Source: Microbacterium esteraromaticum
Lineage (GTDB): Bacteria; Actinomycetota; Actinomycetes; Actinomycetales; Microbacteriaceae
Direction: 5' to 3'
Assembly: GCF_028747645.1 (NCBI RefSeq)
Contig: NZ_CP118100.1
Location: 2,542,001-2,606,000, forward strand
Length of the DNA: 64,000 nt
Shown here one piece after another: positions 36,598 to 46,455 of this stretch (position 1 is its first letter; the number at the start of each line of letters is the position of its first letter). Made by a program: the position numbers and the translations under genes. Below the pieces are notes generated by a model. That model did no database searches and was not told where the DNA came from. It saw only the letters and a list, made by a program, of their open reading frames with translations.

Positions 36598-38070
36598 TCA
36601 CGCCGGGATGAGCGTGTACTTGGTGGACAGGTACTCGTGGATGCCCTCGAAACCGCCTTCGCGGCCGATGCCGGACTGCTTGACGCCGCCGAAGGGTGCA
36701 GCGGCGTTCGAGACGACGCCCACGTTCAGCCCCATCATGCCCGTCTCAAGCGCCTCGATCATGCGGTGTCCGCGCGCGAGGTCCTGAGTGAAGACGTACG
36801 AGACCAGCCCGTACTCGGTGTCGTTGGCCAGGCGCACGGCCTCGGCCTCGTCGGCGAAGGTCGCGATCGCCAGCACGGGTCCGAAGATCTCCTCGCGCAG
36901 GATGTCGCTGCCGGCGACCACGTCGGTGAGCACGGTCGGCTGGTAGAACGTTCCGGTGCCCTCGACGGCCGCGCCGCCGGCGAGCACACGGGCCCCGCGC
37001 TCAACAGCATCGCCGACGAGCTCGGCGGCCTTGCCGACGGCATCCGCGTCGATCAGCGGGCCGATGGTGACGCCCTCTTCGGTGCCGCGTCCGATCTTCA
37101 TCGCCTGCACGCGCTCGGTGACCCGGCGCGCGAACTCCTCGGCGATGTCCTCGTGCACGATGAACCGGTTCGCGGCCGTGCATGCCTGGCCGATGTTGCG
37201 GAACTTCGCGGCCATCGCACCGTCGACCGCCTTGTCGAGGTCAGCATCCTCGAAGACGACGAACGGCGCGTTGCCACCGAGCTCCATCGACACGCGCAGC
37301 ACGCCCTGAGCGGCCTGCTCGATGAGCTTCTGGCCGACGCCGGTCGATCCAGTGAACGAGAGCTTGCGCAGGCGCGGGTCGGCGATGATCGGCGCCGACA
37401 GCTTGGACGACGACGAGGTCTGCACCACGTTGACGACACCGGCCGGCAAGCCCGCCTCTTCGAGCAGACGGGTGAAGAAGATCGTCGTCAGCGGGGTCAG
37501 TGCCGGCGGCTTGATGACCACGGTGCAGCCCGCGGCGAGCGCGGGGGCGATCTTGCGGGTCGCCATCGCGAACGGGAAGTTCCACGGCGTGATGAAGAAC
37601 GACGGTCCGACGGGACGCTGCGAGACGATCATGCGTCCGGTGCCCTCGGGGCTGGTGCCGTAGCGACCCGTGATGCGCACGGCCTCCTCGCTGAACCAGC
37701 GCAGGAACTCACCGCCGTAGACGACCTCGCCACGGGCCTCGGCCAGCGGCTTTCCCATCTCGAGGGTCATCAGCAGCGCGAGGTCCTCCTTGTGCTCCTG
37801 CACGAGGTCGAAGGCGCGACGCAGGATGTCGCTGCGCGTGCGGGGCGGGGTCGCCGCCCACGACTCCTGCGCGGCGACGGCCGCGTCGAGCGCGCGGATG
37901 CCGTCGGCCGGCGTCGCATCGGCGATCGAGGCGATGACCTCACCGGTCGCGGGGTCGCGCACGTCGAAGGTGCGGCCCTCTTCGGCGTCGATCCACTCGC
38001 CGCCGATGAAGAGACCGGTGGGTACCCGGCCGAGCAGTTCCTGCTCGTTGGATGCGAGTGCTGTGCTCAT
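36598..38070 (-). CDS. gabD: Succinate-semialdehyde dehydrogenase
   Basis: A 490-residue aldehyde dehydrogenase of the GabD type, oxidising succinate semialdehyde to succinate. The catalytic Glu is in VSMELGGNAPFV and the Cys in NIGQACTAANRF; FITPWNFPFAMATRKIAPAL is the cofactor region. Part of the gabT-puo-usp-permease-gabD operon, 28 bases before the second aldehyde dehydrogenase. Confidence 0.92.
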   Translation of the reverse strand: MSTALASNEQELLGRVPTGLFIGGEWIDAEEGRTFDVRDPATGEVIASIADATPADGIRALDAAVAAQESWAATPPRTRSDILRRAFDLVQEHKEDLALLMTLEMGKPLAEARGEVVYGGEFLRWFSEEAVRITGRYGTSPEGTGRMIVSQRPVGPSFFITPWNFPFAMATRKIAPALAAGCTVVIKPPALTPLTTIFFTRLLEEAGLPAGVVNVVQTSSSSKLSAPIIADPRLRKLSFTGSTGVGQKLIEQAAQGVLRVSMELGGNAPFVVFEDADLDKAVDGAMAAKFRNIGQACTAANRFIVHEDIAEEFARRVTERVQAMKIGRGTEEGVTIGPLIDADAVGKAAELVGDAVERGARVLAGGAAVEGTGTFYQPTVLTDVVAGSDILREEIFGPVLAIATFADEAEAVRLANDTEYGLVSYVFTQDLARGHRMIEALETGMMGLNVGVVSNAAAPFGGVKQSGIGREGGFEGIHEYLSTKYTLIPA

Positions 38071-38103
38071 GGGTGGTTCTCGATTCTGTGTGGGGAGGGT
38101 GGG

Positions 38104-39645
38104 TCAGCGGCGGCGCAGGCTCGGCGGGGCGTCGATACCCAGCGTCTCACCTCGGAAGAAGGCGGGGCGGCGGATCGCGTTGATGATCATCACCACGATC
38201 CCGACCCCGATGATGAGCATGCCGAGGATGAAGACGATGCCGACTCCGCCGATCTCGGTGCCCGAGCCGTAGGCCGGGTCCATCGAGTCGATCAGCGTGG
38301 TGAAGAACAGCACCGCGAGCAGGATGCCGCCGATGAGCGGGAACAGGAAGGTGAAGAACACGTTGCGCGCCGAGTCGAACCACTGCTTGCGGAAGTACCA
38401 CACGCACGCGAACGCCGTGATGCCGTAGTAGAAGCAGATCATCATGCCCAGCGTCAGGATGGTGTCCCACAGGGTGTCCTCGCTGACGACGCGCATGATC
38501 GCGTAGAACGCCGAGGCGACGATGGCCGACACGATCGTGGCGTAGCCGGGGGTGAAGAAGCGCGGGCTGACCTTGGCGTACGCCGAGGGCAGTGCCCCGT
38601 AGTGCCCCATCGCCAGCAGCGTGCGCGCAGGACCCACGAATGTGGACTGCAGCGACGATGCCGAGCTGGTGAGCACGGCCAGCGATACCAGGAACGCCAG
38701 CGGGCCGAGGATCGGTCCCGACAGGTGGAAGAAGACGTTCTCCTGGATGCCCTCGTTACCCAGGCCCAGCTCACCGGTGCCGACGCCGGCGTACATGATC
38801 ATCGCGACCGACAGCAGCAGGTACAGCGACACGATGGTCAGCACGGTCACGGTCGCCGCGCGTCCCGGCGTGCGCTCGGGGTCCTTGGTCTCCTCGTTCA
38901 TCGTCAGGGTGACATCCCAGCCCCAGAAGATGAAGATCGACAGCGACAGACCCGCCGCGAACGCGCTGAACGACGAGACCTCGAACGGGTTGAACCAGGA
39001 CGGATCGAACGGCTGGAAGTCGAAGCCGTTGCCCGAGACGGCCTGGCTGATCGCGGCGACGGCGAAGAACACCAGCACGAGCAGCTGGAACCCGACCAGC
39101 CAGTACTGCAGCTTCTGCGTGGTCTTCATGTCGCGGTACGAGATGAAGGTGGCGCCGAGCATGAACAGCAGGCAGACGGCGATGTTGATCCAGGTGATGC
39201 CGGCGAGGTCGGCGATGGCGGGATCGCGGGTGATCTGCGACAGCAGCAGGAACAGGAAGTCCACGGCGACGCCGGCGAGGTTCGACAGCACCAGAATGGT
39301 CGCGACGACCAGGCCCCATCCGGCCATCCACCCCACCCAGGGGCCGAAGGCGCGGGCCGCCCACGTGAACGAGGTGCCGGCATCCGGCATCTGGCGGTTC
39401 AGCTCGCGGTACCCGAAGGCGACCAGCAGCATCGGGATGAAGCCGACGAGGATGATCGCCGGGATCTGCGATCCGACCTCGGATGCCGTCGGTCCGACGG
39501 CCGCGGTGAAGGTGTACGCGGGCGCGATGCACGAGATACCGATCACGACGGCTCCGAGCAGACCGACGGTTCCGCTGCTCAGACCCTTGCGGGAGATACC
39601 GGTGGTGACCGGGTCCGGCACGACGCTGTGCGATTTCTGGGACAT
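38104..39645 (-). CDS. APC-family amino acid/polyamine permease
   Basis: A 513-residue permease with about twelve membrane helices. The family N-terminus is recognisable (SSGTVGLLGAVVIGISCIAP) and the IFIFWGWDVTLTMNEET motif is typical of APC transporters. Its place between putrescine oxidase and GabD argues for putrescine or GABA uptake; substrate is inferred from context. Confidence 0.92.
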   Translation of the reverse strand: MSQKSHSVVPDPVTTGISRKGLSSGTVGLLGAVVIGISCIAPAYTFTAAVGPTASEVGSQIPAIILVGFIPMLLVAFGYRELNRQMPDAGTSFTWAARAFGPWVGWMAGWGLVVATILVLSNLAGVAVDFLFLLLSQITRDPAIADLAGITWINIAVCLLFMLGATFISYRDMKTTQKLQYWLVGFQLLVLVFFAVAAISQAVSGNGFDFQPFDPSWFNPFEVSSFSAFAAGLSLSIFIFWGWDVTLTMNEETKDPERTPGRAATVTVLTIVSLYLLLSVAMIMYAGVGTGELGLGNEGIQENVFFHLSGPILGPLAFLVSLAVLTSSASSLQSTFVGPARTLLAMGHYGALPSAYAKVSPRFFTPGYATIVSAIVASAFYAIMRVVSEDTLWDTILTLGMMICFYYGITAFACVWYFRKQWFDSARNVFFTFLFPLIGGILLAVLFFTTLIDSMDPAYGSGTEIGGVGIVFILGMLIIGVGIVVMIINAIRRPAFFRGETLGIDAPPSLRRR

Positions 39646-39654
39646 TCTGTGGCC

Positions 39655-40545
39655 TCAGGCCTTTCCGGTGCCGCGGGTGCGGGGAACGACGATCATGGGG
39701 ACGGGCAGCTCGTGCAGCATCTTGGCCGCGGTCGAGCCGAGGAACAGCCGGCGCGGTTGCGCGAGCCGACTGGAGCCGACGAGAACGATCTCGCCCGGCT
39801 CCCACGGCAGGTGTGCGACAGCATCCTCGACGCTGTCTCCGGTCGCGCGCTCGACGGTCGCCTCGACGCCCGCGGGCAGCGCCTCGCGCGCCTGCGCGAG
39901 CACATCGCCGCCGTGCGAGTTGCGCACGAGGGTGATGGCGGCGGTGTCGAGTCCGGCCGGGGTGTCGAACGGGACGAGCGAGATCAGCCGCAGTGATCCG
40001 CCGCTGGCTCGGGTGAAGGCGACGGCCTCCTCCAGGAGGACGTCCGAGCCCTCCCTGGTGCCGATCGCCGCGCTCACGCGCGTGATGGGCAGGGCGAGAT
40101 CGACGTCCTCTGCCGAGCCGGCCGTCGCCAGCGCGACGGGGATCGGCGACGAGTGCACGAGGTCGGATGCCACCGAACCGAGCCGGTGTCGACCGAAGGC
40201 GCTGGTACCGGCGGCACCCACGACGATCAGTCGCGCGTCGAACTCCTCGGCGGCGGCGATGAGTCCCGCCGCGAAGGAGTCGCCGAAGCGCACATGCCCC
40301 ATGCGCTCGACGTCGTCGGGGATCGTGGCGGATGCCGTCCGCAACCACTCCTGCGCCTGGCGGCGGATGTGGTCGACGTAGGCGCGCTCGGGCGGCACGG
40401 CCGCGTTGCGGGTGCCCTCGGCGGGCAGCACGACGACCAGGTCGAGGCGCATGCCGAGGCCGCGGGCCAGGCGCACGCCCAGAGCCAGGGCGTCGGCGCC
40501 GGCCGGCGTCGCGGTGTATCCGATGACGATCGACGAAGGGCTCAT
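39655..40545 (-). CDS. Tandem universal stress protein
   Basis: A 296-residue protein made of two UspA domains (about 1-145 and 150-296). Both carry an ATP-binding GxxGxxxxxxGSxA-type loop: VVGAAGTSAFGRHRLGSVAS in the first, and LVGSSRLAQPRRLFLGSTAA in the second. It is read through from the putrescine oxidase gene (ATGA overlap) and followed by the permease, so it is part of a catabolic operon, which is unusual. ATG 40545 is the true start; the longer open frame is a shadow. Confidence 0.9.
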   Translation of the reverse strand: MSPSSIVIGYTATPAGADALALGVRLARGLGMRLDLVVVLPAEGTRNAAVPPERAYVDHIRRQAQEWLRTASATIPDDVERMGHVRFGDSFAAGLIAAAEEFDARLIVVGAAGTSAFGRHRLGSVASDLVHSSPIPVALATAGSAEDVDLALPITRVSAAIGTREGSDVLLEEAVAFTRASGGSLRLISLVPFDTPAGLDTAAITLVRNSHGGDVLAQAREALPAGVEATVERATGDSVEDAVAHLPWEPGEIVLVGSSRLAQPRRLFLGSTAAKMLHELPVPMIVVPRTRGTGKA

Positions 40546-41900
40546 GCGCGGCTCTGCTCGATGATGCGGGTGGCCGCCAGGCGACCCATCCGGATGGCGC
40601 CGTCGACGTGCTGGTAACCGGCACCGGCCATGTCGGAGCAGGCGAAGTGGATCGGCCCGACGGGCGTGCGCAGGTCGCTTCCGTAGCGGTGGAGCCCGCC
40701 CATGTCGAAGCTGGCGGCGTACGCGCCGCGGGTCCATTCCTCGCTGCCCCAGTCGCTCTCGTAGTACACGACCGGGTTCTTCGCCTCGGGACCGTAGTAG
40801 TGCGACAGCGACTCCAGGATGCGCTCCTTGCGCTCCTCGGCCGACAGGGTGAACAGGTCGTCGGCGTTCTGGTCGCTGACGAAGCCGACGAGGGTGCCGC
40901 GCTCGTCGCCGTGGTTGGTGTTGTCGTAGGCCTCGTGCGAGAGCTCGTACGGGCTGAAGGCGGTGCCGCTGAGCCCCTGCTCGCGCCAGAACGGACGATC
41001 GTAGACGGCGTGCACCTTGATGACGAAGCCCATCGACAGGTGCTGGTGCAGCTGGTGCTGCCGGCGCGGCAGTGCTGGCACGAACGAGATGCGGTCGTAC
41101 AGCACCGGCGCGTGTGCCAGGATCGCGAAGCGGGCACGGACGGTGGTGTCGTCGGTGGTGGCGGTCACGCCGGCATCGCCCCACTCGAGCGAGCGCACCG
41201 GCTGGTTCAGCAGCACGTCCTCGGCGAGGCGCTCGGCCAGCAGCAGCGGGACCTGCTGGAGTCCGCCGACCACACGCTTGTCGAGGATGAAGTCGGCGTC
41301 GACGAGGTTCGAGTACGACCCGGCGGATGCGGCCATCAGCAACGACTGCAGGAGCGAGAACGTGTGCGTCGGCTTGGTGAGCATGGCCGATCCGGTGGCG
41401 AAGGCGAGGTTGCGAACGGCCTCGTCGTCGTCGGTCTGCGAGCGCAGCCAGGCGTCCCACGTGACGGCATCCCACTCGGCGGCGTTCGGGTGCTCCCACG
41501 GGCTGTCGGGGTCGATCTCGGCGACCATCCGGTCGAGGCGCTCGGTGATCTCGTCGATCACACGCTCGGTCTCGGGGGCGACTGGGAACATCTCACCGGT
41601 GAACCGGCTGACGGTGCCGTCCGGTCCGATGTACACACTGTCGCCCTCGCGGTAGCGACTGTACGTCTCCAGTCCGAGCTCGTCGATCGTCTCGATGAGG
41701 GCGTCCTGATCGGGCGAGACCCACTGTCCGCCGATCTCGAGCATCGCGCCGTCGATGACGTCGGTCCACAGGCGGCCGCCGACGCGGTCACGCGCCTCGA
41801 GGACGGCCACCGACAGGCCTGCCTTGCGCAGTTCGTTGGCCGCGGTGAGCCCGGCTGCGCCGGCGCCCACGATCAGCACGTCGCGGTTGATCTCGGTCAT
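40542..41900 (-). CDS. puo: Putrescine oxidase (flavin monoamine oxidase family)
   Basis: A 452-residue FAD enzyme. The N-terminal dinucleotide fold is VLIVGAGAAGLTAANEL (8-24), followed by LEARDRVGGRLWT; the C-terminus GPIHFACSDMAGAG completes FAD binding. Length and operon partners fit actinobacterial putrescine oxidase, which makes 4-aminobutanal, ammonia and H2O2; a related amine as substrate cannot be excluded. ATG 41900 has GAAAG upstream. Confidence 0.87.
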   Translation of the reverse strand: MTEINRDVLIVGAGAAGLTAANELRKAGLSVAVLEARDRVGGRLWTDVIDGAMLEIGGQWVSPDQDALIETIDELGLETYSRYREGDSVYIGPDGTVSRFTGEMFPVAPETERVIDEITERLDRMVAEIDPDSPWEHPNAAEWDAVTWDAWLRSQTDDDEAVRNLAFATGSAMLTKPTHTFSLLQSLLMAASAGSYSNLVDADFILDKRVVGGLQQVPLLLAERLAEDVLLNQPVRSLEWGDAGVTATTDDTTVRARFAILAHAPVLYDRISFVPALPRRQHQLHQHLSMGFVIKVHAVYDRPFWREQGLSGTAFSPYELSHEAYDNTNHGDERGTLVGFVSDQNADDLFTLSAEERKERILESLSHYYGPEAKNPVVYYESDWGSEEWTRGAYAASFDMGGLHRYGSDLRTPVGPIHFACSDMAGAGYQHVDGAIRMGRLAATRIIEQSRA

Positions 41901-41947
41901 GTGCACTTTCCTTCGTTCTCGAGGCCGTTCTCGGAGCATGTTGTGTG

Positions 41948-41992
41948 TGCCGGCCGCGGCCCGATATCCCCCGATACGGGCCGCGGCCGGCA
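41948..41992 (-). terminator. Hairpin between gabT and puo
   Basis: TGCCGGCCGCGGCCCG pairs with CGGGCCGCGGCCGGCA around a 13-base loop in the 97-base gap. There is no T-run; it may only attenuate or stabilise the gabT message. Confidence 0.6.
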
Positions 41993-41997
41993 GTCTG

Positions 41998-43359
41998 TTA
42001 GGCCGAAGCCAGGGCGTCGGCGACGACGTCGATGCCTTCGCCCAGCAGCTCGTCGCTGATCGACAGCGGCGGCAGGAACCGGATGACGTTGCCGTAGGTG
42101 CCACAGGTGAGCACGATCACGCCAGCGGCGATGCAGGCCTTGGCGACGGCAGCGGTCAGTGCGGCGTCCGGCGCGTTCGTCTCGGGGTCGACGAACTCAG
42201 CGGCGATCATTGCGCCGTGGCCGCGGACGTCGCCGATGCGGGCGTCGGATGCCTGCATCCGGGAGAGTCGGTCGGTGAGCAGCGCGCCGATCTGCTGGGC
42301 GCGCTCGATCAGTCCTTCGTTCTCGAAGGCGTCGATGGCGGCGAGCGCGGCGGCGCACGCGATCGGGTTGCCGCCGTAGGTGCCGCCGAGGCCGCCAGCG
42401 TGCGAGGCGTCCATGATCTCGGCGCGTCCGGTGACGGCCGCCAGCGGCAGGCCCGCGGCGATGCCCTTGGCGGTGGTGATCAGGTCGGGCTCGATACCGA
42501 AGATCTCGCTGGCGAACATCGCTCCGGTGCGGGCGAAGCCGGTCTGCACCTCGTCGGCGATGAATACCACGCCGTTGGCGCGGCACCACTCGGCGATTGC
42601 GGGCAGGAACCCGTCGGCGGGCACGATGAAGCCACCCTCACCCTGGATGGGCTCGATGATGACAGCGGCGAGGTTATCGGCGCCGATCTGCTTCTCGAGC
42701 TGCAGGATGGCGCGGGCCGCGGCCTCCTGGCCGCTGAGGCCGTCGCGGAACGGGTACGACATCGGTGCGCGGTACACCTCGGGGGCGAAGGGACCGAAGC
42801 CGCTCTTGTAGGGCATCGACTTAGCGGTCAGCGCCATGGTGAGGTTGGTGCGGCCGTGGTAGCCGTGATCGAAGGCGACGACGGCCTGGCGGCCGGTGTG
42901 CTTGCGGGCGATCTTGATCGCGTTCTCGACGGCCTCGGCGCCCGAGTTGAACAGCGCGGTCTTCTTGGCGAAGTCGCCGGGGGTGACGCGGTTGAGTGCT
43001 TCGGCGACGTCGATGTACGACTCGTAGGGCGAGACCATGAAGCAGGTGTGCGTGAACTGCGCGGCCTGCGCCGCGACGGCCTCGACGACCTTCGGGTGTG
43101 CATTGCCGACCGAGGTCACTGCGATGCCCGATCCGAGGTCGATGAGCGAGTTGCCGTCGGCGTCGACGATGACTCCGCCGCCGGCGGCGACGGCCGCAAT
43201 CGGCGCGGTGTGTCCGACGCCCGCGGGAACGGCCTGCGCCTTGCGGGCGAGGATCTCCGCCGAGCGCGGGCCGGGAAGAGCGGTGACGACGCGGCGCTCC
43301 TGGGGAAGGCCGGGGCCGCCGAAGGGAAGGGCTGCGGAATCTGCGTCGGAACGAGTCAT
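41998..43359 (-). CDS. gabT: 4-aminobutyrate aminotransferase
   Basis: A 453-residue class III PLP aminotransferase, converting GABA and 2-oxoglutarate to succinate semialdehyde and glutamate. Key pieces are NSGAEAVENAIKIAR, the GYHGRT motif, VFIADEVQTGFARTG and the PLP Lys in TTAKGIAAGLPLAAV. ATG at 43359 matches family N-termini. First gene of the putrescine operon and divergent from a PucR regulator. Confidence 0.95.
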   Translation of the reverse strand: MTRSDADSAALPFGGPGLPQERRVVTALPGPRSAEILARKAQAVPAGVGHTAPIAAVAAGGGVIVDADGNSLIDLGSGIAVTSVGNAHPKVVEAVAAQAAQFTHTCFMVSPYESYIDVAEALNRVTPGDFAKKTALFNSGAEAVENAIKIARKHTGRQAVVAFDHGYHGRTNLTMALTAKSMPYKSGFGPFAPEVYRAPMSYPFRDGLSGQEAAARAILQLEKQIGADNLAAVIIEPIQGEGGFIVPADGFLPAIAEWCRANGVVFIADEVQTGFARTGAMFASEIFGIEPDLITTAKGIAAGLPLAAVTGRAEIMDASHAGGLGGTYGGNPIACAAALAAIDAFENEGLIERAQQIGALLTDRLSRMQASDARIGDVRGHGAMIAAEFVDPETNAPDAALTAAVAKACIAAGVIVLTCGTYGNVIRFLPPLSISDELLGEGIDVVADALASA

Positions 43360-43452
43360 GATGGCGACTGTACGAGCCGCAGGGGCCCGATGCACTCGCC
43401 GAAGCGTACAATTCTGCCAAGGGGTTCGCCCTGACGTATAGCAGCTTGAGAG

Positions 43453-44964
43453 GTGGCCGTGGACGATCCCACTCTGCGCACCCTGTTGCGCCGACGTGAC
43501 CTCGAGCTGACGCTCCTGTCGCCCACGGAGGCCAAGGTTGGCGATCGCCTCGATCGCCCCCTGCGGTGGGTGCACAGCTCGGATCTCCTCGACCCGACCC
43601 CGTTCCTCGCCGATGACCTGCTGCTGCTGACCACGGGCACCCAGCTCACCGACGGCGACGCGGCACAGGCGCAGGCCTACGTGACCCGACTCGCCGATCG
43701 CGGGGTCGCCGGCCTCGGCTTCGGAGCCGACGTGCACCACGCCGGCGCTCCCCGCGAGCTCATCGCCGCATGCGCCGCACTGGGGATGCCCCTGTTCGAG
43801 GTGCCCTACCGCACACCGTTCATCGCCGTGGCCAGGGCGCACGCCGAGGCGATCGCCGCTCAGGCGTACGCCCGGCGCTCCTGGGCACTCGATGCGCAGC
43901 GGGCACTCGCGATCGCCGCGCTGCGACCCCGCGGACTCGAGTCGACGCTGAGCGAACTGGCCCGCCGGATCGACGTCTGGGTCGGGATGTTCGATGCCGG
44001 CGGAGCGCTCACGCACGAGCATCCGACGCGCTCTCTCGCCGAGCCCGCTGCTGCCGACCTGTCAGCACACGTGGGCGAGCTCCTTGCCCGCGGCGCGCAG
44101 GCCGCCCAATCGGTCACCGCCGACGGTCAGCCTTTTCTGCTGTTCACCCTGGGGCGCGGCGGCCACCTGCGCGGCGTGATCGCGCTGGCCACCGACGCCC
44201 TCGACCCCGAGGCGCGCACGGTGGTCACCTCGGTGATCGCGATGGCGGGCCTGGCCAGGGAGCAGAGCGAGCAGCTCAACCGCAGCCGGGCGCGATTGCA
44301 CAGCCAGGTGCTCCAGTCGCTCCTGCGGGACGACCCGGCGCTGGCGCGCCGCGTGCTCGGCTCACTGCCCGTCGCGCCCGTCCTGGTCGGTGTCGCCTCG
44401 GCGGATGCCCCCGCCGAGGCGATCGTGGAATGGTGCGAACGCCGCCGCTCGGAGGACGGCCTGGCATACTTCGGCGCGGCCGCCCCCAGTGGCATGGTGC
44501 TGGTCGTCTCCGCCGCGCAGGAACAGGTCTACGCTCAGATCGCCGATCGCTTCTCGGTGCAGTGGGGGGTTTCGGCGGCGGACGGGTACGGGTCGTTCGC
44601 GCGCATGCACGAACAGGCGGTGTTCGCGCTGGGCCGCAGCGGCGATGCGGTCACCCGCTATGCGGACACGGCGAGCGCGAGCATGATCGGCGCGCTCAGC
44701 ACCGACGAGGCGCGCCTGGTCGCCGAGTCACGCCTGGCCCCCATCCGGCAGGTCGACGCCGCGTCGGGCAGCGACCTGGAACGCACCCTGCGCGTCTGGC
44801 TGGAGCACGACGCCGTGCTCGATGCGTCCGCGAACGCGCTCGGCGTGCACCGGCACACCCTGCGCAGTCGCATCGCACAGGCATCCGCGCTGCTCGGCGT
44901 TGATCTGGCGACCTTCCCGGCCCGCGCCGAGCTGTGGATCGCCCTGCACGCCGCCGGCGAGTGA
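43453..44964 (+). CDS. PucR-family transcriptional regulator
   Basis: A 503-residue regulator with an N-terminal PucR domain (about 15-130, ending near LGMPLFEVPYRTPFI), a GGDEF-like/CdaR middle domain and a C-terminal helix-turn-helix (VLDASANALGVHRHTLRSRI). It is divergent from gabT across a 93-base gap and most probably controls the putrescine operon. Starts at GTG 43453. Confidence 0.92.
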   Translation: MAVDDPTLRTLLRRRDLELTLLSPTEAKVGDRLDRPLRWVHSSDLLDPTPFLADDLLLLTTGTQLTDGDAAQAQAYVTRLADRGVAGLGFGADVHHAGAPRELIAACAALGMPLFEVPYRTPFIAVARAHAEAIAAQAYARRSWALDAQRALAIAALRPRGLESTLSELARRIDVWVGMFDAGGALTHEHPTRSLAEPAAADLSAHVGELLARGAQAAQSVTADGQPFLLFTLGRGGHLRGVIALATDALDPEARTVVTSVIAMAGLAREQSEQLNRSRARLHSQVLQSLLRDDPALARRVLGSLPVAPVLVGVASADAPAEAIVEWCERRRSEDGLAYFGAAAPSGMVLVVSAAQEQVYAQIADRFSVQWGVSAADGYGSFARMHEQAVFALGRSGDAVTRYADTASASMIGALSTDEARLVAESRLAPIRQVDAASGSDLERTLRVWLEHDAVLDASANALGVHRHTLRSRIAQASALLGVDLATFPARAELWIALHAAGE

Positions 44965-45003
44965 GCGGCATCCGCCCCGCCTGAGCAAGCGTGCCGCGGC
45001 CGC

Positions 45004-46455
45004 TCAGGCCGGCGCGTGCGCCTCGAGGAACTCGTACACGTCGGTGCTGTCGACGCCGGGGAACGCGCCGGTCGGCAGGGTGGCCAGCAGCGTGCGCGGC
45101 GTGCGGACGTTCGGCCAGGAGTGCTGCCGCCAGCGCTCCTCGAGTTCGGCGGGAGCACGGCGACAGCAGGTCTCGACCGAGTGCTTCGACACGCCGCGGT
45201 TGTTCGTGTCGCGCCCGACGAACCAGCGGGTGTCGTCGAAACGCACCCCCACGCTCACCGAATGCAGGCCTTCGCTGGACGGCTCGACGCGGGCCGTGCA
45301 CCAGTACGTGCCGTTGCCGGTGTCGGTGTACTGGTAGTACGGGTTGAAGCGGTCTTCGACGTCGAACACCACCCGGCTCGTCCAGCGACGGCAGCACATC
45401 TGCCCCTCGATGGATCCGAGCCGGTCGGTCGGAAAGTTCACGTCGTCGTTCTCATACGCCTTGGTGATCGTTCCCGACTCGTGCACCTTCAAGAAGTGCA
45501 CCGGGATGTCGAGGTGCCGCGTGGCGAGGTTCGTGAACCGGTGCGCCGCCGTCTCGTACGACACCGAGTAGGCGTCGCGCACGTCTTCGATCGAGATGGC
45601 GCGACGTGACTTCGCCTCCTGCAGCACCGGCACCACGTGCGCCTCGGGGACCAGCAGCGCGCCGGTGAGGTAGTTCGTCTCGACCCGCTGACGCAGGAAC
45701 TCGGCGTAGCTGCGCGGTTCACCGTGGCCGAGGATGCGACTGGACAGGGCCTGCAGCACCGCGGTACGGGCGTCGCCCTTGGCGGGGATGCTGCTGGAGA
45801 GGTACAGCCGCCCGTGCGCGAGATCGGCGACGCTGCGCGTCGTCTGCGGCAGGTCGGGCGCGTAGTGCAGGGTGAAACCCAGGTGCGCGGCGATCTCGGA
45901 TGCCGTCCGCTGGGTGATCGGACCACCGGGGTGCCCGACGGCGGCCAGGATCTGCGCGGCGTGCTGCTCGAGCTCGACGAAGTAGTTGTCCTGCGTGCGC
46001 ATCAGGTGACGCAGCTCGACGTTGGCCCGCCGCGCCTCTTCGGGAGTCGCCGACCGTTCATCGCGCAACCGTTCGATCTCGCCGTGCAGCGCGAGCATCG
46101 CCTCGAGCGCCTCATCGGGGATCGTCTTGGCGATGCGGAACGCCGGGATGCCCAGCGCCTGGAAGGTCTGCCCCTTCATGGCCCGTTCCAACGCGATCTC
46201 GCGAGTGCTGCGCTCGTCGAGCGGCTCACCCTCGAGCAGACCATCGAGACCCGTGCCCAGCGCACGGGCGATCGACTGCAGCAGGGTCAGCTTCGGCTCG
46301 CGCTTGCCGGTCTCGAACATCGACACCTGGCTGGGTGCACGATCGATCCGCGCCGCGAGGTCTTCGAGCGTCATCCCCTGCGCGGTGCGCAGCTGTCGGA
46401 TGCGGCGCCCGATCGTGAGGGCGTCCGGTTCTTCTACCGTTTCGGGCTGACTCAT
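45004..46455 (-). CDS. RamB-like regulator of acetate metabolism (XRE/ImmA type)
   Basis: A 483-residue protein with an XRE helix-turn-helix (RIRQLRTAQGMTLEDLAARI), a central M78/ImmA-type domain and a C-terminal short-chain-fatty-acid-regulator domain containing QMCCRRWTSR. This is the architecture of RamB, which represses acetate and glyoxylate genes in Corynebacterium. Divergence from aceB-aceA makes the same role here very likely. Confidence 0.88.
   Translation of the reverse strand: MSQPETVEEPDALTIGRRIRQLRTAQGMTLEDLAARIDRAPSQVSMFETGKREPKLTLLQSIARALGTGLDGLLEGEPLDERSTREIALERAMKGQTFQALGIPAFRIAKTIPDEALEAMLALHGEIERLRDERSATPEEARRANVELRHLMRTQDNYFVELEQHAAQILAAVGHPGGPITQRTASEIAAHLGFTLHYAPDLPQTTRSVADLAHGRLYLSSSIPAKGDARTAVLQALSSRILGHGEPRSYAEFLRQRVETNYLTGALLVPEAHVVPVLQEAKSRRAISIEDVRDAYSVSYETAAHRFTNLATRHLDIPVHFLKVHESGTITKAYENDDVNFPTDRLGSIEGQMCCRRWTSRVVFDVEDRFNPYYQYTDTGNGTYWCTARVEPSSEGLHSVSVGVRFDDTRWFVGRDTNNRGVSKHSVETCCRRAPAELEERWRQHSWPNVRTPRTLLATLPTGAFPGVDSTDVYEFLEAHAPA

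Noticed and set aside
36568..39996. 1142-residue open frame on the plus strand
   Set aside because: It is antisense to gabD, the second dehydrogenase, the APC permease and part of the stress protein, all with clear motifs. Its product is low-complexity Arg/Gly/His-rich, typical of a high-GC shadow frame.
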